Positions 36,787-46,031 of a stretch of 64,000 nucleotides of DNA are shown piece by piece. Positions within the stretch are counted from its first letter, which is position 1, and every line of letters begins with the position of its first letter. The position numbers and the translations under genes were made by a program. Source of the DNA: Novosphingobium jiangmenense. Lineage in GTDB: Bacteria > Pseudomonadota > Alphaproteobacteria > Sphingomonadales > Sphingomonadaceae. The stretch covers positions 223,576 through 287,575 of the forward strand of contig NZ_JADQDC010000005.1 of NCBI RefSeq assembly GCF_015694345.1, in the 5' to 3' direction. The notes under the pieces are model-generated. The model ran no database searches and was not told the origin of the DNA. It was given only the letters and a program-made list of their open reading frames with translations.

Positions 36787-38196
36787 GTGACGGGGCACCG
36801 CTTTCACCCCTCGATCCTGCGCGAATACGACATTCGCGGCGTCTTCGGCGAGACCCTCAGCACGGACGACGCGCGCGCGGTCGGGCGCAGCTTCGGCAGC
36901 GTGGTGCGCGCTCGGGGGGGAAGCCGCGTGGCGGTGGGGTGCGACGGGCGTCTCAGTACGCCGGTGCTGGAACACGCGCTGGTCGAGGGGCTGACGGCCA
37001 GTGGCGTCGATGTCGTGCGGATCGGTCTGGGGCCGAGTCCGATGCTCTATTTTGCAGCGACGCCGGGTTCGGGCGCCTTAGCCCCAGAGGTGCAGGGCGG
37101 CGTTCAGGTAACCGGCAGCCACAATCCCGCCAACCACAATGGCTTCAAGATGGTACTTGAAGGCGCCCCGTTCTTCGGGAGCGACATAGTCGATCTCGGG
37201 CGGATCGCCGAGGAAGGCGCGTGGGCTTCCGGCATGGGGCGCATCGAGGACGCCGACGTTGCCACCGCTTACGTCGATTGCCTGATCGGCGCGCTGGAAG
37301 GAATCGACCTGTCCGCGCTGGACAGCCTCGCGATCGGCTGGGACGCGGGCAACGGCGCTGCCGGCCCCCTGATCGAGGCTTTGACCGCCCGGCTGCCCGG
37401 GCGCCATGTCCTTCTTCATGCGAGCGTGGACGGCCATTTTCCCAACCATCATCCTGATCCGACTGTGGAATCCAATCTCTCCGATCTTCGCCGCGCTGTC
37501 GCGGAAGGAAGCCTCGACTTCGGATTGGCATTTGACGGAGATGGAGACAGAATCGGCGCGGTGGACGGCAAGGGCCGGGTGCTGTGGGCCGACCAGCTAC
37601 TGGCGATCTTTGCCGAGGAGGTGCTCCGCGAATGGCCGAAATCCACGGTTATTGCCGATGTGAAGGCCAGTTCGACGCTGTTCGCGCGGATCGCGGAGCT
37701 GGGCGGCAAGCCGCTGATGTGGAAGACGGGGCACTCGCCGATAAAGTCCAAAATGAAAGAGACACATGCCCCGCTCGCCGGAGAAATGAGCGGGCACATA
37801 TTCTTTGCGGACAGATATTTCGGTTTTGACGATGCGCTTTATGCTGCCGTCCGGCTGATCGGGGCGACCGTGCGGCTGGGCAAGTCGGTCACGCAGCTGC
37901 GCGATGAGATGCCCGAGATGGTGGCGACGCCGGAGTTCCGCTTCGCCGTGCCGCGCGAGCGCAAGGTGGCAGCGGTGGAGGAAGTGCTCGCCGCTTTGCG
38001 CACAGACGGCAGCACGGTCAACGATACCGACGGCGTGCGCGTGGATACGCCGGACGGCTGGTGGCTGCTGCGCCCGTCGAACACCGAGGACGTGCTGGTG
38101 GTGCGGGCCGAGGCCGCTGACGAAGGCGGGCTCGCCCGGCTCATGGCCGAAGTCGACGCCCGCCTTGCCGCCGTGGGAATCAGACGTCCGGACTGA
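36787..38196 (+). CDS. Phosphomannomutase/phosphoglucomutase
   Basis: 469 aa, the alpha-D-phosphohexomutase family. Interconverts hexose 1- and 6-phosphates for polysaccharide and LPS precursors. The phosphoserine loop VTGSHNP is near 107-113, the metal loop DGDGDR near 251, the sugar loop GEMSGH near 332 and the phosphate-contact motif RPSNTE near 429. The REYDIRGVFG start is typical of AlgC/ManB. The start is a GTG. It is 12 nt after the J-protein gene, so a mipZ-J-pgm transcript is likely. Confidence 0.95.
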   Translation: MTGHRFHPSILREYDIRGVFGETLSTDDARAVGRSFGSVVRARGGSRVAVGCDGRLSTPVLEHALVEGLTASGVDVVRIGLGPSPMLYFAATPGSGALAPEVQGGVQVTGSHNPANHNGFKMVLEGAPFFGSDIVDLGRIAEEGAWASGMGRIEDADVATAYVDCLIGALEGIDLSALDSLAIGWDAGNGAAGPLIEALTARLPGRHVLLHASVDGHFPNHHPDPTVESNLSDLRRAVAEGSLDFGLAFDGDGDRIGAVDGKGRVLWADQLLAIFAEEVLREWPKSTVIADVKASSTLFARIAELGGKPLMWKTGHSPIKSKMKETHAPLAGEMSGHIFFADRYFGFDDALYAAVRLIGATVRLGKSVTQLRDEMPEMVATPEFRFAVPRERKVAAVEEVLAALRTDGSTVNDTDGVRVDTPDGWWLLRPSNTEDVLVVRAEAADEGGLARLMAEVDARLAAVGIRRPD

Positions 38197-39094
38197 TCGA
38201 CCGGTCGCCGTTGCCCCAGCCGAGGGTGCCGCCCTGCCCTTCGAGGCCCGATCCGGCCTTCACGCGCAGGTTGTTCTGGACATGCTTCACGCCGCTGATG
38301 TCCTCGACGAGGTCTTCGGCACGGCGCTTCTCGTCGCGGTTCGTAACCGTACCCGCGAGCGTGACTTCGCCCTCGGTGACCATGACCGAGATCTGGCGGG
38401 CATCGATATGGTGATCGTAGGTCAGCCGGTCGTTGGCGTCTTCGCGGATGCGCTCGTCGGAGCGGGTGTAGTCGCCCGGCCCCTTGCCGCGATGGCTTTC
38501 GCGTTGGCCTGCGCGCTCACGGTCATCGCGATCGTCACCGAACCAGCCGCGCACTTCGTCAACCGCGCGATCGAAGAAGCCGCGCGGATCGCGGTCGGCA
38601 TAGGCACCGCGACCGCTGTAGCCGTAGGATGACGGGTAACCGCCGCTGCTGCCGGTGCCATAGGCGCCATAGCCGGTCGGCCCGCTCCAGGCGCGGCGAC
38701 CTTCGCCATAATCCTCGGCAGTGAAGTAATCGGCGGTGTTGGCGGCATTGCCGCTGGCGGTATCGCGCCAGCGCGGGCGGCCCCCGGAAGCGTTGGGCGT
38801 CGCCTGCTGCTGCCCGGTGTAGTAGCGATCGCCGACTTCCCAATCGTGGGTGCGCCGGTCACCGCGCATGTCCCGATCCATCCAGCCGGTCGGCGGATCG
38901 CCCAGCGGGGTCGCGGCACCGGTCGAGCCGGAGCGGCCCCACTGGCTGCGGTCACGGCCGCTGCGGCCCCAATCACCGCGATCATACCGGTCGCGATCAA
39001 ACTCCGGGGCAAACTCGCCCGAATAGTCGTGGGTGTCACGTCGCTCCTGGTCCTGCCAGCGGTCGCGCGCGTTCCAATCCATGCGTTGGCCCAT
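38180..39094 (-). CDS. SWFGD/BON-domain protein
   Basis: About 304 aa. The N-terminal two thirds is low-complexity and rich in Arg, Asp, Gly, Tyr and Ser (repeated DRxxRGDWGRSGRDR-type runs, GYGAYGTGSSGG). A VRGWFGDDRDDR motif near residue 175-186 is the SWFGD signature. The C-terminal BON domain (EDANDRLTYDHHIDARQISVMVTEGEVTLAGTV, then RAEDLVEDISGVKHVQNNLRV) usually binds membrane or phospholipid. There is no signal peptide. A GGAGAAGAG precedes the ATG. The gene overlaps the mutase 3' end by 17 nt. Confidence 0.85.
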   Translation of the reverse strand: MGQRMDWNARDRWQDQERRDTHDYSGEFAPEFDRDRYDRGDWGRSGRDRSQWGRSGSTGAATPLGDPPTGWMDRDMRGDRRTHDWEVGDRYYTGQQQATPNASGGRPRWRDTASGNAANTADYFTAEDYGEGRRAWSGPTGYGAYGTGSSGGYPSSYGYSGRGAYADRDPRGFFDRAVDEVRGWFGDDRDDRERAGQRESHRGKGPGDYTRSDERIREDANDRLTYDHHIDARQISVMVTEGEVTLAGTVTNRDEKRRAEDLVEDISGVKHVQNNLRVKAGSGLEGQGGTLGWGNGDRSISPDV

Positions 39095-39260
39095 GGCTCT
39101 TCTCCATTTCAGTGGTTGTCCTGCGGGAGAAACGGGTGGAACGCGGCGGCGCCCCCTCGGCCCGGCGCGGCGCGCGCCCATCCTGTCGCGCCCGCGCTTT
39201 GCGCTTGCCAAGCCAGCAGGCGCTGTCGCATCACGCCCTCTGATACTTGCGGGAAGACGA

Positions 39261-40982
39261 ATGCTCATCGGGATTGATCTGGGGACCACCAACAGCGCGG
39301 TGGCCCTGTGGCAGGCGGACGACAACGGCGGCGGCGCGGCGCAACTGGTGCCCAATGCACTGGGCGCGCTGCTGACGCCTTCGGCGGTCTCGGTCCTGCC
39401 CGATGGCACGACGCTGGTAGGCGCTGCCGCGCTCGAACGGATGGCGATGAAGGACGGGGCAACCGCGACCAGCTTCAAGCGCTTCATGGGCACCGACCGC
39501 AAGGTCAGGCTGGGCAAGAAGGAGTTTTCCGCCGAAGACCTCTCGGCGCTCGTGCTCATGGCCCTGCGCGACGACGTGACCGCCTTTACCGGCACCCGTC
39601 CGACCGAGGCTGTGATCACCGTGCCCGCCTATTTCAACGACCGCCAGCGCAAGGCGACACGGCGCGCGGGCGAACTGGCAGGGCTGACGGTGCGCCGCCT
39701 GATCAACGAGCCCACCGCCGCGGCGCTCGCTTTCGGCCTGCAGGACAAGGCCGAGCGCGAGCCGTTTCTGGTGTTCGACCTTGGCGGAGGCACCTTCGAC
39801 GTCTCGATCGTCGAGATGTTCGAAGGCATCGTCGAAGTCCGCGCCTCGGCGGGGGACAACCGGCTGGGGGGTGACGACTTCAACACCGCGCTGGCGACGG
39901 CGGTGCGCGGGCGGCTCGATCCTGACGGCCTGCTGAGCAAGCTGGACGAACCGCGCGCGCAGGCGCTGCTGCTGCAGGCTGCGGAACGCGCCAAGCGCGC
40001 CTTGAGCGACGGGCAGGAAGCCGAATTCGCGGTGACGGTAGAAGACCGGCGGCTTTCGACCACGATCACTACCAGCGAGTTCGAAGCGCAGGCCGAGGGC
40101 CTGATCCGCCGCTTGCGCGATCCGGTGGTGCGCGCGCTGCGGGACAGCCAGATCGATGCGGCGTCCTTGAGCGAAGTGGTGCTCGTCGGCGGGGCGACGC
40201 GGATGCCGGTGGTGCGCAAGGCGATCACCCGCCTGTTCGGGCGCTTTCCAAACTCCTCGGTCCATCCCGATCATGCCGTCGCGCTCGGCGCTGCGATTCA
40301 GGGCGGGCTGATCGCGCGTGATGGCGGGCTTGAGGAGATCCGCATCACCGATGTCTGCCCGTTCACGCTGGGCATCGAGACCGCCGAACATTCGGCGCGC
40401 GGGACGATCCAGCAGGGGCTGTTCTCGCCGATCATCGAGCGCAACACGCCTGTGCCGGTCAGCCGCTCGGGCGTCTACAGCACGATGGGCGACAACCAGA
40501 AGCAGATCGAGGTCAAGATCTACCAGGGCGAGGCGCGCGAGGTTTCGGGCAACGTTCATCTGGGGCAGATCAAGGTGCCGGTCCCGGCGCGGCCTGCGGG
40601 CGAAGTCTCGATCGACGTGCGCTTCTCGTATGACAGTTCGGGCCTGCTCGAGGTCGATGTGGAAGTGCCGCTGACCGGGGCCAAGCACAACCTTGTCATC
40701 ATCGACGAGGAAGATCGCAAGGCGGCGAACGATCTCGATGCACGGCGCAAGGCACTGGCAGCATTGAAGCACCACCCGCGCGAGGAAGCGGGCAACCAGG
40801 CGCTGCTGGCCCGGGCCGAGCGTTGCTATGAGGAGTTCCTCGGCGACGTGCGCGCGCATGTTGGCGACCGCACCCGCATGTTCGTGGCCGCGCTCGACAG
40901 CCAGGACCCCCGCCGCATTGCCGATGCAGGCGCCGAGCTGAACCAGCTGCTCGACATGCTCGAAGCGAACCCGCCGCTTTGA
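39261..40982 (+). CDS. Hsp70 family chaperone (HscC-like paralogue)
   Basis: 573 aa, shorter than DnaK (about 640). The ATPase domain carries LIGIDLGTTNSAVALW, FNDRQRKATRRAGELAGL, INEPTAAALAFGL, FDLGGGTFDVSIVEMF and LVGGATRMPVVR. The C-terminal substrate part is truncated and ends ANPPL, without the DnaK EEVD/KDK-type tail. This matches HscC-type Hsp70s, which often pair with J proteins encoded next door. It overlaps the following J-like gene by 4 nt (TTGA), a sign of tight coupling. Confidence 0.92.
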   Translation: MLIGIDLGTTNSAVALWQADDNGGGAAQLVPNALGALLTPSAVSVLPDGTTLVGAAALERMAMKDGATATSFKRFMGTDRKVRLGKKEFSAEDLSALVLMALRDDVTAFTGTRPTEAVITVPAYFNDRQRKATRRAGELAGLTVRRLINEPTAAALAFGLQDKAEREPFLVFDLGGGTFDVSIVEMFEGIVEVRASAGDNRLGGDDFNTALATAVRGRLDPDGLLSKLDEPRAQALLLQAAERAKRALSDGQEAEFAVTVEDRRLSTTITTSEFEAQAEGLIRRLRDPVVRALRDSQIDAASLSEVVLVGGATRMPVVRKAITRLFGRFPNSSVHPDHAVALGAAIQGGLIARDGGLEEIRITDVCPFTLGIETAEHSARGTIQQGLFSPIIERNTPVPVSRSGVYSTMGDNQKQIEVKIYQGEAREVSGNVHLGQIKVPVPARPAGEVSIDVRFSYDSSGLLEVDVEVPLTGAKHNLVIIDEEDRKAANDLDARRKALAALKHHPREEAGNQALLARAERCYEEFLGDVRAHVGDRTRMFVAALDSQDPRRIADAGAELNQLLDMLEANPPL

Positions 40983-42754
40983 CACCGACTCAGGCCTGGA
41001 AAGTCCTCGGGATTGCCAAGACGCCCGACGTGACGGCGATCCGGCGCGCCTATGCCGAGCGGCTGAAGGCGATGGACGTCGACAAGGACGTCGATGGCTA
41101 TGCCCGACTGCGCGAGGCGCGCGATGCGGCCCTGCGCTGGGCAAGGATGCAGGCCGCGCCGCCTGCCGCGGAAGAGTTGGATCCGTTCGCTGGCGTGACG
41201 CCGCTCGAGCAAGCGGAAGAGGCCGCTCCTGCCGCCGCCGAACAGTCCAACTGGCTCTACGCCGCGCCTGCCGTGAAGGGGGAAGCCGACCCGAGCCTGA
41301 CTCGCAAGCTTGGCGAATCCGCACCGAAGCTCGACGTGACGCCGGGTTTCGTTGCGGCGCAAGCGCCAGCGGAGCAGGCCATCGCGGTCAAGCGCGATCC
41401 GTTCGAGCGCCCGGTCTTGCTGGGGCTGGAACCGACTTCGGACGCGGTGATGCCGGCCTGGGCGCACGAACAGGCGCTCTATCGCCTGCTGCTCCCCGAA
41501 ACCGCCGACGACGAAGACACGCTGCCCCCGCTCGAAGGCTGGGAAGAGGCCATGGCGCTGGGCCACCTCAAGGCCGTGCTGCGCAATGCCGAAAGCGTCA
41601 GCGTCACCGCGTTCGACGAGATCGACAACTGGCTGGCAGGCATCCTCGCCCGCAGTTGGCCGCGCTCGGCCCCGCTGCTCGAACCGGCAGCCAAGGTGTT
41701 CGGCTGGGAAAGCGAGCGCGGACAGGTTTCGGAACGGCCTTCGATCGCCTTCCTCAACGCCCGCCTCCGTGGGTTGCGCTTCCGCGAGAAGGTGCAGGAC
41801 CCCAAGCATCCGCTGCACAAGGCGTGGATCGAACTGACCACGCCCGCTCAGCAAGGCAGCCGCAGGGGCTGGTTCGTCAAGCGCGCACAGGTGGAGCAGT
41901 TGCTCGATGGCGTGCGCAAGAACTTCCCCGAAGTGGAGCACTACTTCGACCCATGGCGGGTGGCGCTGTGGGAGAAGAATGCCAGCGCCAATGTCGGGCA
42001 AGGATGGTTCAGCAACGGGCGGCTGATCGCCTTTGCGGTGATCCTGGCCATCCAGGTCCTGCGCGTGGCCTTCAGCAGCAACGACAGTTCGACCGCGCCG
42101 CCCCCGGTGCCCGAAATCTCGGTAACCCAAAGCGCGCAGGAGAAGGAGATCATCTCCCGGGCGGTCTCTACCGTGTTCGGGCCGGAGATCACCTTCGACG
42201 GCCTGCAATCGCTCCAGCCCGATCTCGCCGCGCTGTTCAGCGCCAATCGCACCATCGCCCGCACCGACGGCAGCAGCGATCTGGCCTATGTCTCCAAGGT
42301 GCAGGATCTTGTGCGCGAGCGGATGTACGCAACCGCGCTGGTCGAAAAGGGCGATCTGCTGGCAGACGTGCAACGGATCAGGGCCGACCTGCTGCGCGCC
42401 GCGCGCAAGACCGGGCCGGACGCGTGCATGGCCTTCCTGCGCACGCGTCGGATGGCGCCTGAGGTGACCGTGCCGCCTGCCGTGCTGCTGCGCGAGCGCG
42501 ATCTGGCGGTGAAGATGCTCGATGCGCGGCAATTGGGGCCGCCGCAGCGGGTCGCTCCGGGGACGGCGAGCGTACCGGGCGAACTGATCGGCAAGGTCAT
42601 CAGCGAAACCGGCATTCCCGACAAGCGCGTGCGGCAGGCGATGGGCGGCAAGGGCTCGGACGCCGATCAATGCGCGGTCACCATCGGCCTGATCGACGCG
42701 GCGCTCGGCTGGAAGGTGGCCAAGGAGCGCGAGGCGATCCTTTCGGTTCTGTGA
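40979..42754 (+). CDS. Membrane-anchored J-like protein coupled to Hsp70
   Basis: 591 aa starting with TTG that overlaps the Hsp70 stop. The first 60 residues look like a J domain (AWKVLGIAKTPDVTAIRRAYAERL, then GYARLREARDAAL), but the HPD loop reads AMDVDKDVDG, so the residues that activate Hsp70 are missing. A linker rich in Ala/Glu/Pro follows, then a helical domain to about residue 340, one membrane helix (ALIAFAVILAIQVLRVAF-like, about 349-368) and a C-terminal domain containing two Cys (GPDACMAFL, DQCAVTIG). Resembles DjlB/DjlC-type co-chaperones. Confidence 0.8.
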   Translation: MTPTQAWKVLGIAKTPDVTAIRRAYAERLKAMDVDKDVDGYARLREARDAALRWARMQAAPPAAEELDPFAGVTPLEQAEEAAPAAAEQSNWLYAAPAVKGEADPSLTRKLGESAPKLDVTPGFVAAQAPAEQAIAVKRDPFERPVLLGLEPTSDAVMPAWAHEQALYRLLLPETADDEDTLPPLEGWEEAMALGHLKAVLRNAESVSVTAFDEIDNWLAGILARSWPRSAPLLEPAAKVFGWESERGQVSERPSIAFLNARLRGLRFREKVQDPKHPLHKAWIELTTPAQQGSRRGWFVKRAQVEQLLDGVRKNFPEVEHYFDPWRVALWEKNASANVGQGWFSNGRLIAFAVILAIQVLRVAFSSNDSSTAPPPVPEISVTQSAQEKEIISRAVSTVFGPEITFDGLQSLQPDLAALFSANRTIARTDGSSDLAYVSKVQDLVRERMYATALVEKGDLLADVQRIRADLLRAARKTGPDACMAFLRTRRMAPEVTVPPAVLLRERDLAVKMLDARQLGPPQRVAPGTASVPGELIGKVISETGIPDKRVRQAMGGKGSDADQCAVTIGLIDAALGWKVAKEREAILSVL

Positions 42755-42776
42755 GGTGTTTCCTATCTAGGAGGCG

Positions 42777-45206
42777 ATGACGCTTCCCCCCTCCATCTTG
42801 GCGCCCTCCATAACCGACTGGTTCGAAAAGCGCGGCTGGCGGGTGCGGCGGCACCAGAGCGAGATGCTGGGCGCCGCGCGCGCAGGTGACCATGCGCTGC
42901 TGGTCGCCGATACCGGCGCGGGCAAGACGCTGGCAGGTTTCCTGCCGACATTGCAAGATTTTGCGGGTGACGATCCTCCCGGCGACGGACTGCACACGCT
43001 CTACGTCTCGCCATTGAAGGCGCTGGCGCATGACGTGCAGCGCAATCTGCTGACGCCCATCGAGGAGATCGGCCTGCCGATCCGGGTGGAAACCCGCAGC
43101 GGGGATACCCCGTCGGACCGCAAGGCGCGGCAGCGCGCCAAGCCGCCGCACGTGTTGCTGACCACGCCCGAATCGCTTTCGCTGCTGCTGAGCTATCCGG
43201 AAGCGGCGACGATGTTTGCGGGGCTGAGGCGCGTGATCGTGGACGAGGTACACGCCTTTGCCACCGGCAAGCGCGGCGATCTGCTGGCGCTGTCGCTGGC
43301 GCGGTTGCAGGCCATTGCACCCGATATGCGCCGCGCGGCGCTTTCGGCGACGGTGGCCGATCCGCAGGACTTCTGCGCATGGCTCGCACCCGATGGCGAT
43401 GCTGCTTCGGTGCGTCTGGTCGAAGGCGAGGCAGGGGCCAAGCCCGAGCTTTCGATCATGAACCCCGAGGACGAGCGCGTGCCGTGGGGCGGGCATGCGG
43501 CGGCTTGGGCCGTGCCGCAGCTCTACGACGAGATAAAGCGCAACCAGACCACGCTGATCTTCACCAACACGCGGTTTCTGGCCGAATACATCTTCCAGCT
43601 GCTGTGGGACATCAACGACGATCACCTGCCCATCGGCATCCACCACGGCTCGCTGTCCAAGGAGGCGCGGCGCAAGGTGGAAGGGGCGATGGCGCGCGGC
43701 GAATTGCGGGCGCTGGTCTGCACCGCCAGCCTCGATCTCGGCGTGGACTGGGGCGATGTCGATCTGGTGGTGCAGATGGGCGCGCCCAAGGGTTCGTCGC
43801 GCCTGCTGCAGCGCATCGGGCGCGCCAACCACCGCCTCGATTGCCCCAGCCGCGCCCTGCTCGCGCCGGGCAACCGCTTCGAATTCCTCGAAGCCTTCGC
43901 CGCGCAGGAAGCGGTTCACGAAGGCCGCCGCGATGGCGAGGACTTCCGCCCCGGCGGGCTCGACGTGCTGGCGCAGCATGTCATGGCTTGTGCCTGCGCC
44001 GGGCCGTTCGATGAAGCGGCGCTGCTGGCCCAAGTGCAATCAGCCCATCCCTATCGCTGGGTCGACGAGGCGCAGTGGCAGCGCGTGCTCGAATTCGTCG
44101 CGACCGGGGGCTACGCCCTGCGCGCCTATGACCGCTTCAAGCGCATCGTGCGCGACAAGCACGGCACTTGGCGGCTGACTCACCCCGAGCATGCAGCGCG
44201 GCATCGGCTCAACGCCGGGATCATTGTCGACGCCGAGATGCTCGACGTGCGTTTTCGCAACGGGCGTTCACTCGGCAAGGTGGAGGAGAGCTTCGGCGCC
44301 ACGCTGTCGCCCGGCGACACGATCCGCTTTGCCGGGATGGACCTTGAAGTCGAAGGCGTGCGCGATCTCGAACTGATCGTGCGCGCGGCGAAGAAGCCGG
44401 GGCAGATCCCGAGCTACATGGGCGCGCGCCTGCCGCTGACGACCCACCTTTCGGACCGCGTGCGCGCCTTGATGGTCGACCGGGCAGGCTGGTCGCGCTT
44501 CCCTGATGACGTGCGCGAATGGCTGGAGATGCAGGACTGGCGCAGCCGGCTTCCGGGCCCCGGCATGCTGCTGGCCGAGAGCTTTCCGCATCAGAACAAG
44601 CACTACACGGCCTACTACACCTTCGAGGGGTGGAACGCGAACCAGTCGCTCGGCATGCTGATCACCCGGCGCATGAACGAGCTGGGGCTGGCACCGCTGG
44701 GGTTCGTCGCCAACGACTATTCGCTGGCGGTGTGGGGCGCAAAGCCGGTGCTGGACCCGGCGCCGCTGCTTTCACCCGATATCCTTGCGCACGAATTCGT
44801 CGAATGGGTGCAGGAATCGCACCTCCTGCGCCGCGCCTTCCGCGAGGTGGCGGTGATCTCCGGGCTGGTCGAGCGGCAGCATCCGGGCAAGCGCAAGTCG
44901 GGCAAGCAGGTCACCTTCTCGACCGACCTGATCTACGACGTGCTGCGCAAGTACGAACCGGACCACCTGCTGATTCAGGCGGCCTGGGCCGATGCGCGTG
45001 CGCGGATGACCGATGTCGGACGCCTCGGCGATCTGCTTGACCGCGCGCAGGGGCAACTTGTCCATGTCGAGCTCGACCGCGTCAGCCCACTCGCGGTGCC
45101 GGTGCTGGTAATGATCGGCCGCGAAACCACGCCGGCGGGTGCGGCGGACGATGAACTGCTGGTGGAGGCGGAGAGCCTTGCTGCGGCGGCGATGCGGGCG
45201 GACTGA
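42777..45206 (+). CDS. Lhr-like DEXH-box helicase (ligase-associated DNA damage response type)
   Basis: 809 aa. Superfamily 2 helicase of the Lhr-core type. Walker A ADTGAGKTLAGF is near residues 44-55, DEVH near 155, motif III SATVAD near 188, and motif VI LLQRIGRANHRLD near 343. A C-terminal winged-helix/beta-barrel region follows. In many bacteria this helicase is encoded with an ATP-dependent ligase, an exonuclease and a phosphoesterase (LigD-like system); none of these partners is adjacent here. Start at ATG 42777 is 22 nt after the J-like gene. Confidence 0.9.
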   Translation: MTLPPSILAPSITDWFEKRGWRVRRHQSEMLGAARAGDHALLVADTGAGKTLAGFLPTLQDFAGDDPPGDGLHTLYVSPLKALAHDVQRNLLTPIEEIGLPIRVETRSGDTPSDRKARQRAKPPHVLLTTPESLSLLLSYPEAATMFAGLRRVIVDEVHAFATGKRGDLLALSLARLQAIAPDMRRAALSATVADPQDFCAWLAPDGDAASVRLVEGEAGAKPELSIMNPEDERVPWGGHAAAWAVPQLYDEIKRNQTTLIFTNTRFLAEYIFQLLWDINDDHLPIGIHHGSLSKEARRKVEGAMARGELRALVCTASLDLGVDWGDVDLVVQMGAPKGSSRLLQRIGRANHRLDCPSRALLAPGNRFEFLEAFAAQEAVHEGRRDGEDFRPGGLDVLAQHVMACACAGPFDEAALLAQVQSAHPYRWVDEAQWQRVLEFVATGGYALRAYDRFKRIVRDKHGTWRLTHPEHAARHRLNAGIIVDAEMLDVRFRNGRSLGKVEESFGATLSPGDTIRFAGMDLEVEGVRDLELIVRAAKKPGQIPSYMGARLPLTTHLSDRVRALMVDRAGWSRFPDDVREWLEMQDWRSRLPGPGMLLAESFPHQNKHYTAYYTFEGWNANQSLGMLITRRMNELGLAPLGFVANDYSLAVWGAKPVLDPAPLLSPDILAHEFVEWVQESHLLRRAFREVAVISGLVERQHPGKRKSGKQVTFSTDLIYDVLRKYEPDHLLIQAAWADARARMTDVGRLGDLLDRAQGQLVHVELDRVSPLAVPVLVMIGRETTPAGAADDELLVEAESLAAAAMRAD

Positions 45207-45301
45207 GGCTGCGCCTCGGCTACCAGCCTGCCTATGCCCAGACGCAGACCTCGGCCCGCCGCTGGAGCGGAAGCCGTCTCGAACGCGTCAGCGAGACGCC
45301 T

Positions 45302-45649
45302 TCAGCCCAAAGCCGCCGCCCATTCTGCTTCCTTGAACCCGACCAGCAGCCCGCCGGGATGCTCCACAATCGGGCGCTTGATGACAGACGTGTGTTCGGC
45401 AAGCACCGCAGGAGCATCGTCGCCGCCGAGCGCTGCTTTCTGGGCGTCATCAAGCTTGCGGTAGGTGGTCCCGGCCTTGTTCACGACCTTGTCCAGCCCC
45501 GCCTTGGCAATCCAGCCCGCAATCCGCGCCGGGTCCGCCCCCTGCTTCTTGTAGTCGTGGAAGGTATGGGCAATGCCCTGCGTGTCCAGCCAGGTCCTTG
45601 CCTTCTTGACGGTGTCGCAATTGGGGATGCCGTAGACGGTGATGCTCAT
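45302..45649 (-). CDS. ArsC-family thioredoxin-fold reductase (YffB/Spx type)
   Basis: 115 aa. The N-terminal ITVYGIPNCDTVKKARTWLD has a single redox Cys near residue 10, and TTYRKLDD, VIKRPIVEH and VGF complete the ArsC/Spx fold. Only one Cys is present, as in YffB-type proteins, so arsenate reduction is not established; a glutathione-linked reductase is a better guess. It starts in an ATGA overlap with the monooxygenase gene. Confidence 0.9.
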   Translation of the reverse strand: MSITVYGIPNCDTVKKARTWLDTQGIAHTFHDYKKQGADPARIAGWIAKAGLDKVVNKAGTTYRKLDDAQKAALGGDDAPAVLAEHTSVIKRPIVEHPGGLLVGFKEAEWAAALG

Positions 45650-45957
45650 GTGTCCTGCCTGTCGAAGCGGTGTACGCGCGTTGGTGTGCCGGCGAAGAGG
45701 GTGTAGTTCTCGTAGTAATCGGCGCGGCCTTTGCCCTGCATCTCTGCGTGGTGGGCGACGCGCCGCCAGGCGAGGGCGGCTTCCTCGTCAACCCATTCCG
45801 ACAAGGCGATGACTTCCCCATCATCGGCGGTGTAGCTCTTGAAACCGAGGTAGCCGGGTTGTTGCGCCGCGAGGACTTCCATCGCCTCGGCATCGGCCGA
45901 GTAGGCGGCGGCATCGATGTCGGCGCGCTTGCGATTGCGGAAGACGACGAGGAACAT
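45646..45957 (-). CDS. Antibiotic-biosynthesis-monooxygenase-like (ABM) protein
   Basis: 103 aa, single ABM domain. [51 protein letters not shown] and [19 protein letters not shown] follow the ABM layout (beta-alpha-beta with conserved W near the middle). Such domains act as cofactor-free or haem-degrading oxygenases; the substrate here is unknown. It ends in a 4-nt overlap with the ArsC-like gene. ATG 45957 begins the conserved strand; 21 upstream codons are non-coding. Confidence 0.85.
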   Translation of the reverse strand: MFLVVFRNRKRADIDAAAYSADAEAMEVLAAQQPGYLGFKSYTADDGEVIALSEWVDEEAALAWRRVAHHAEMQGKGRADYYENYTLFAGTPTRVHRFDRQDT

Positions 45958-46031
45958 GTCGCAGCGATAGCGCGCTGAGCGGTGCGCCGAAAGGTGGACT
46001 TTTCCGCGCATCCCCGGCAAAGGCGTGGCCC

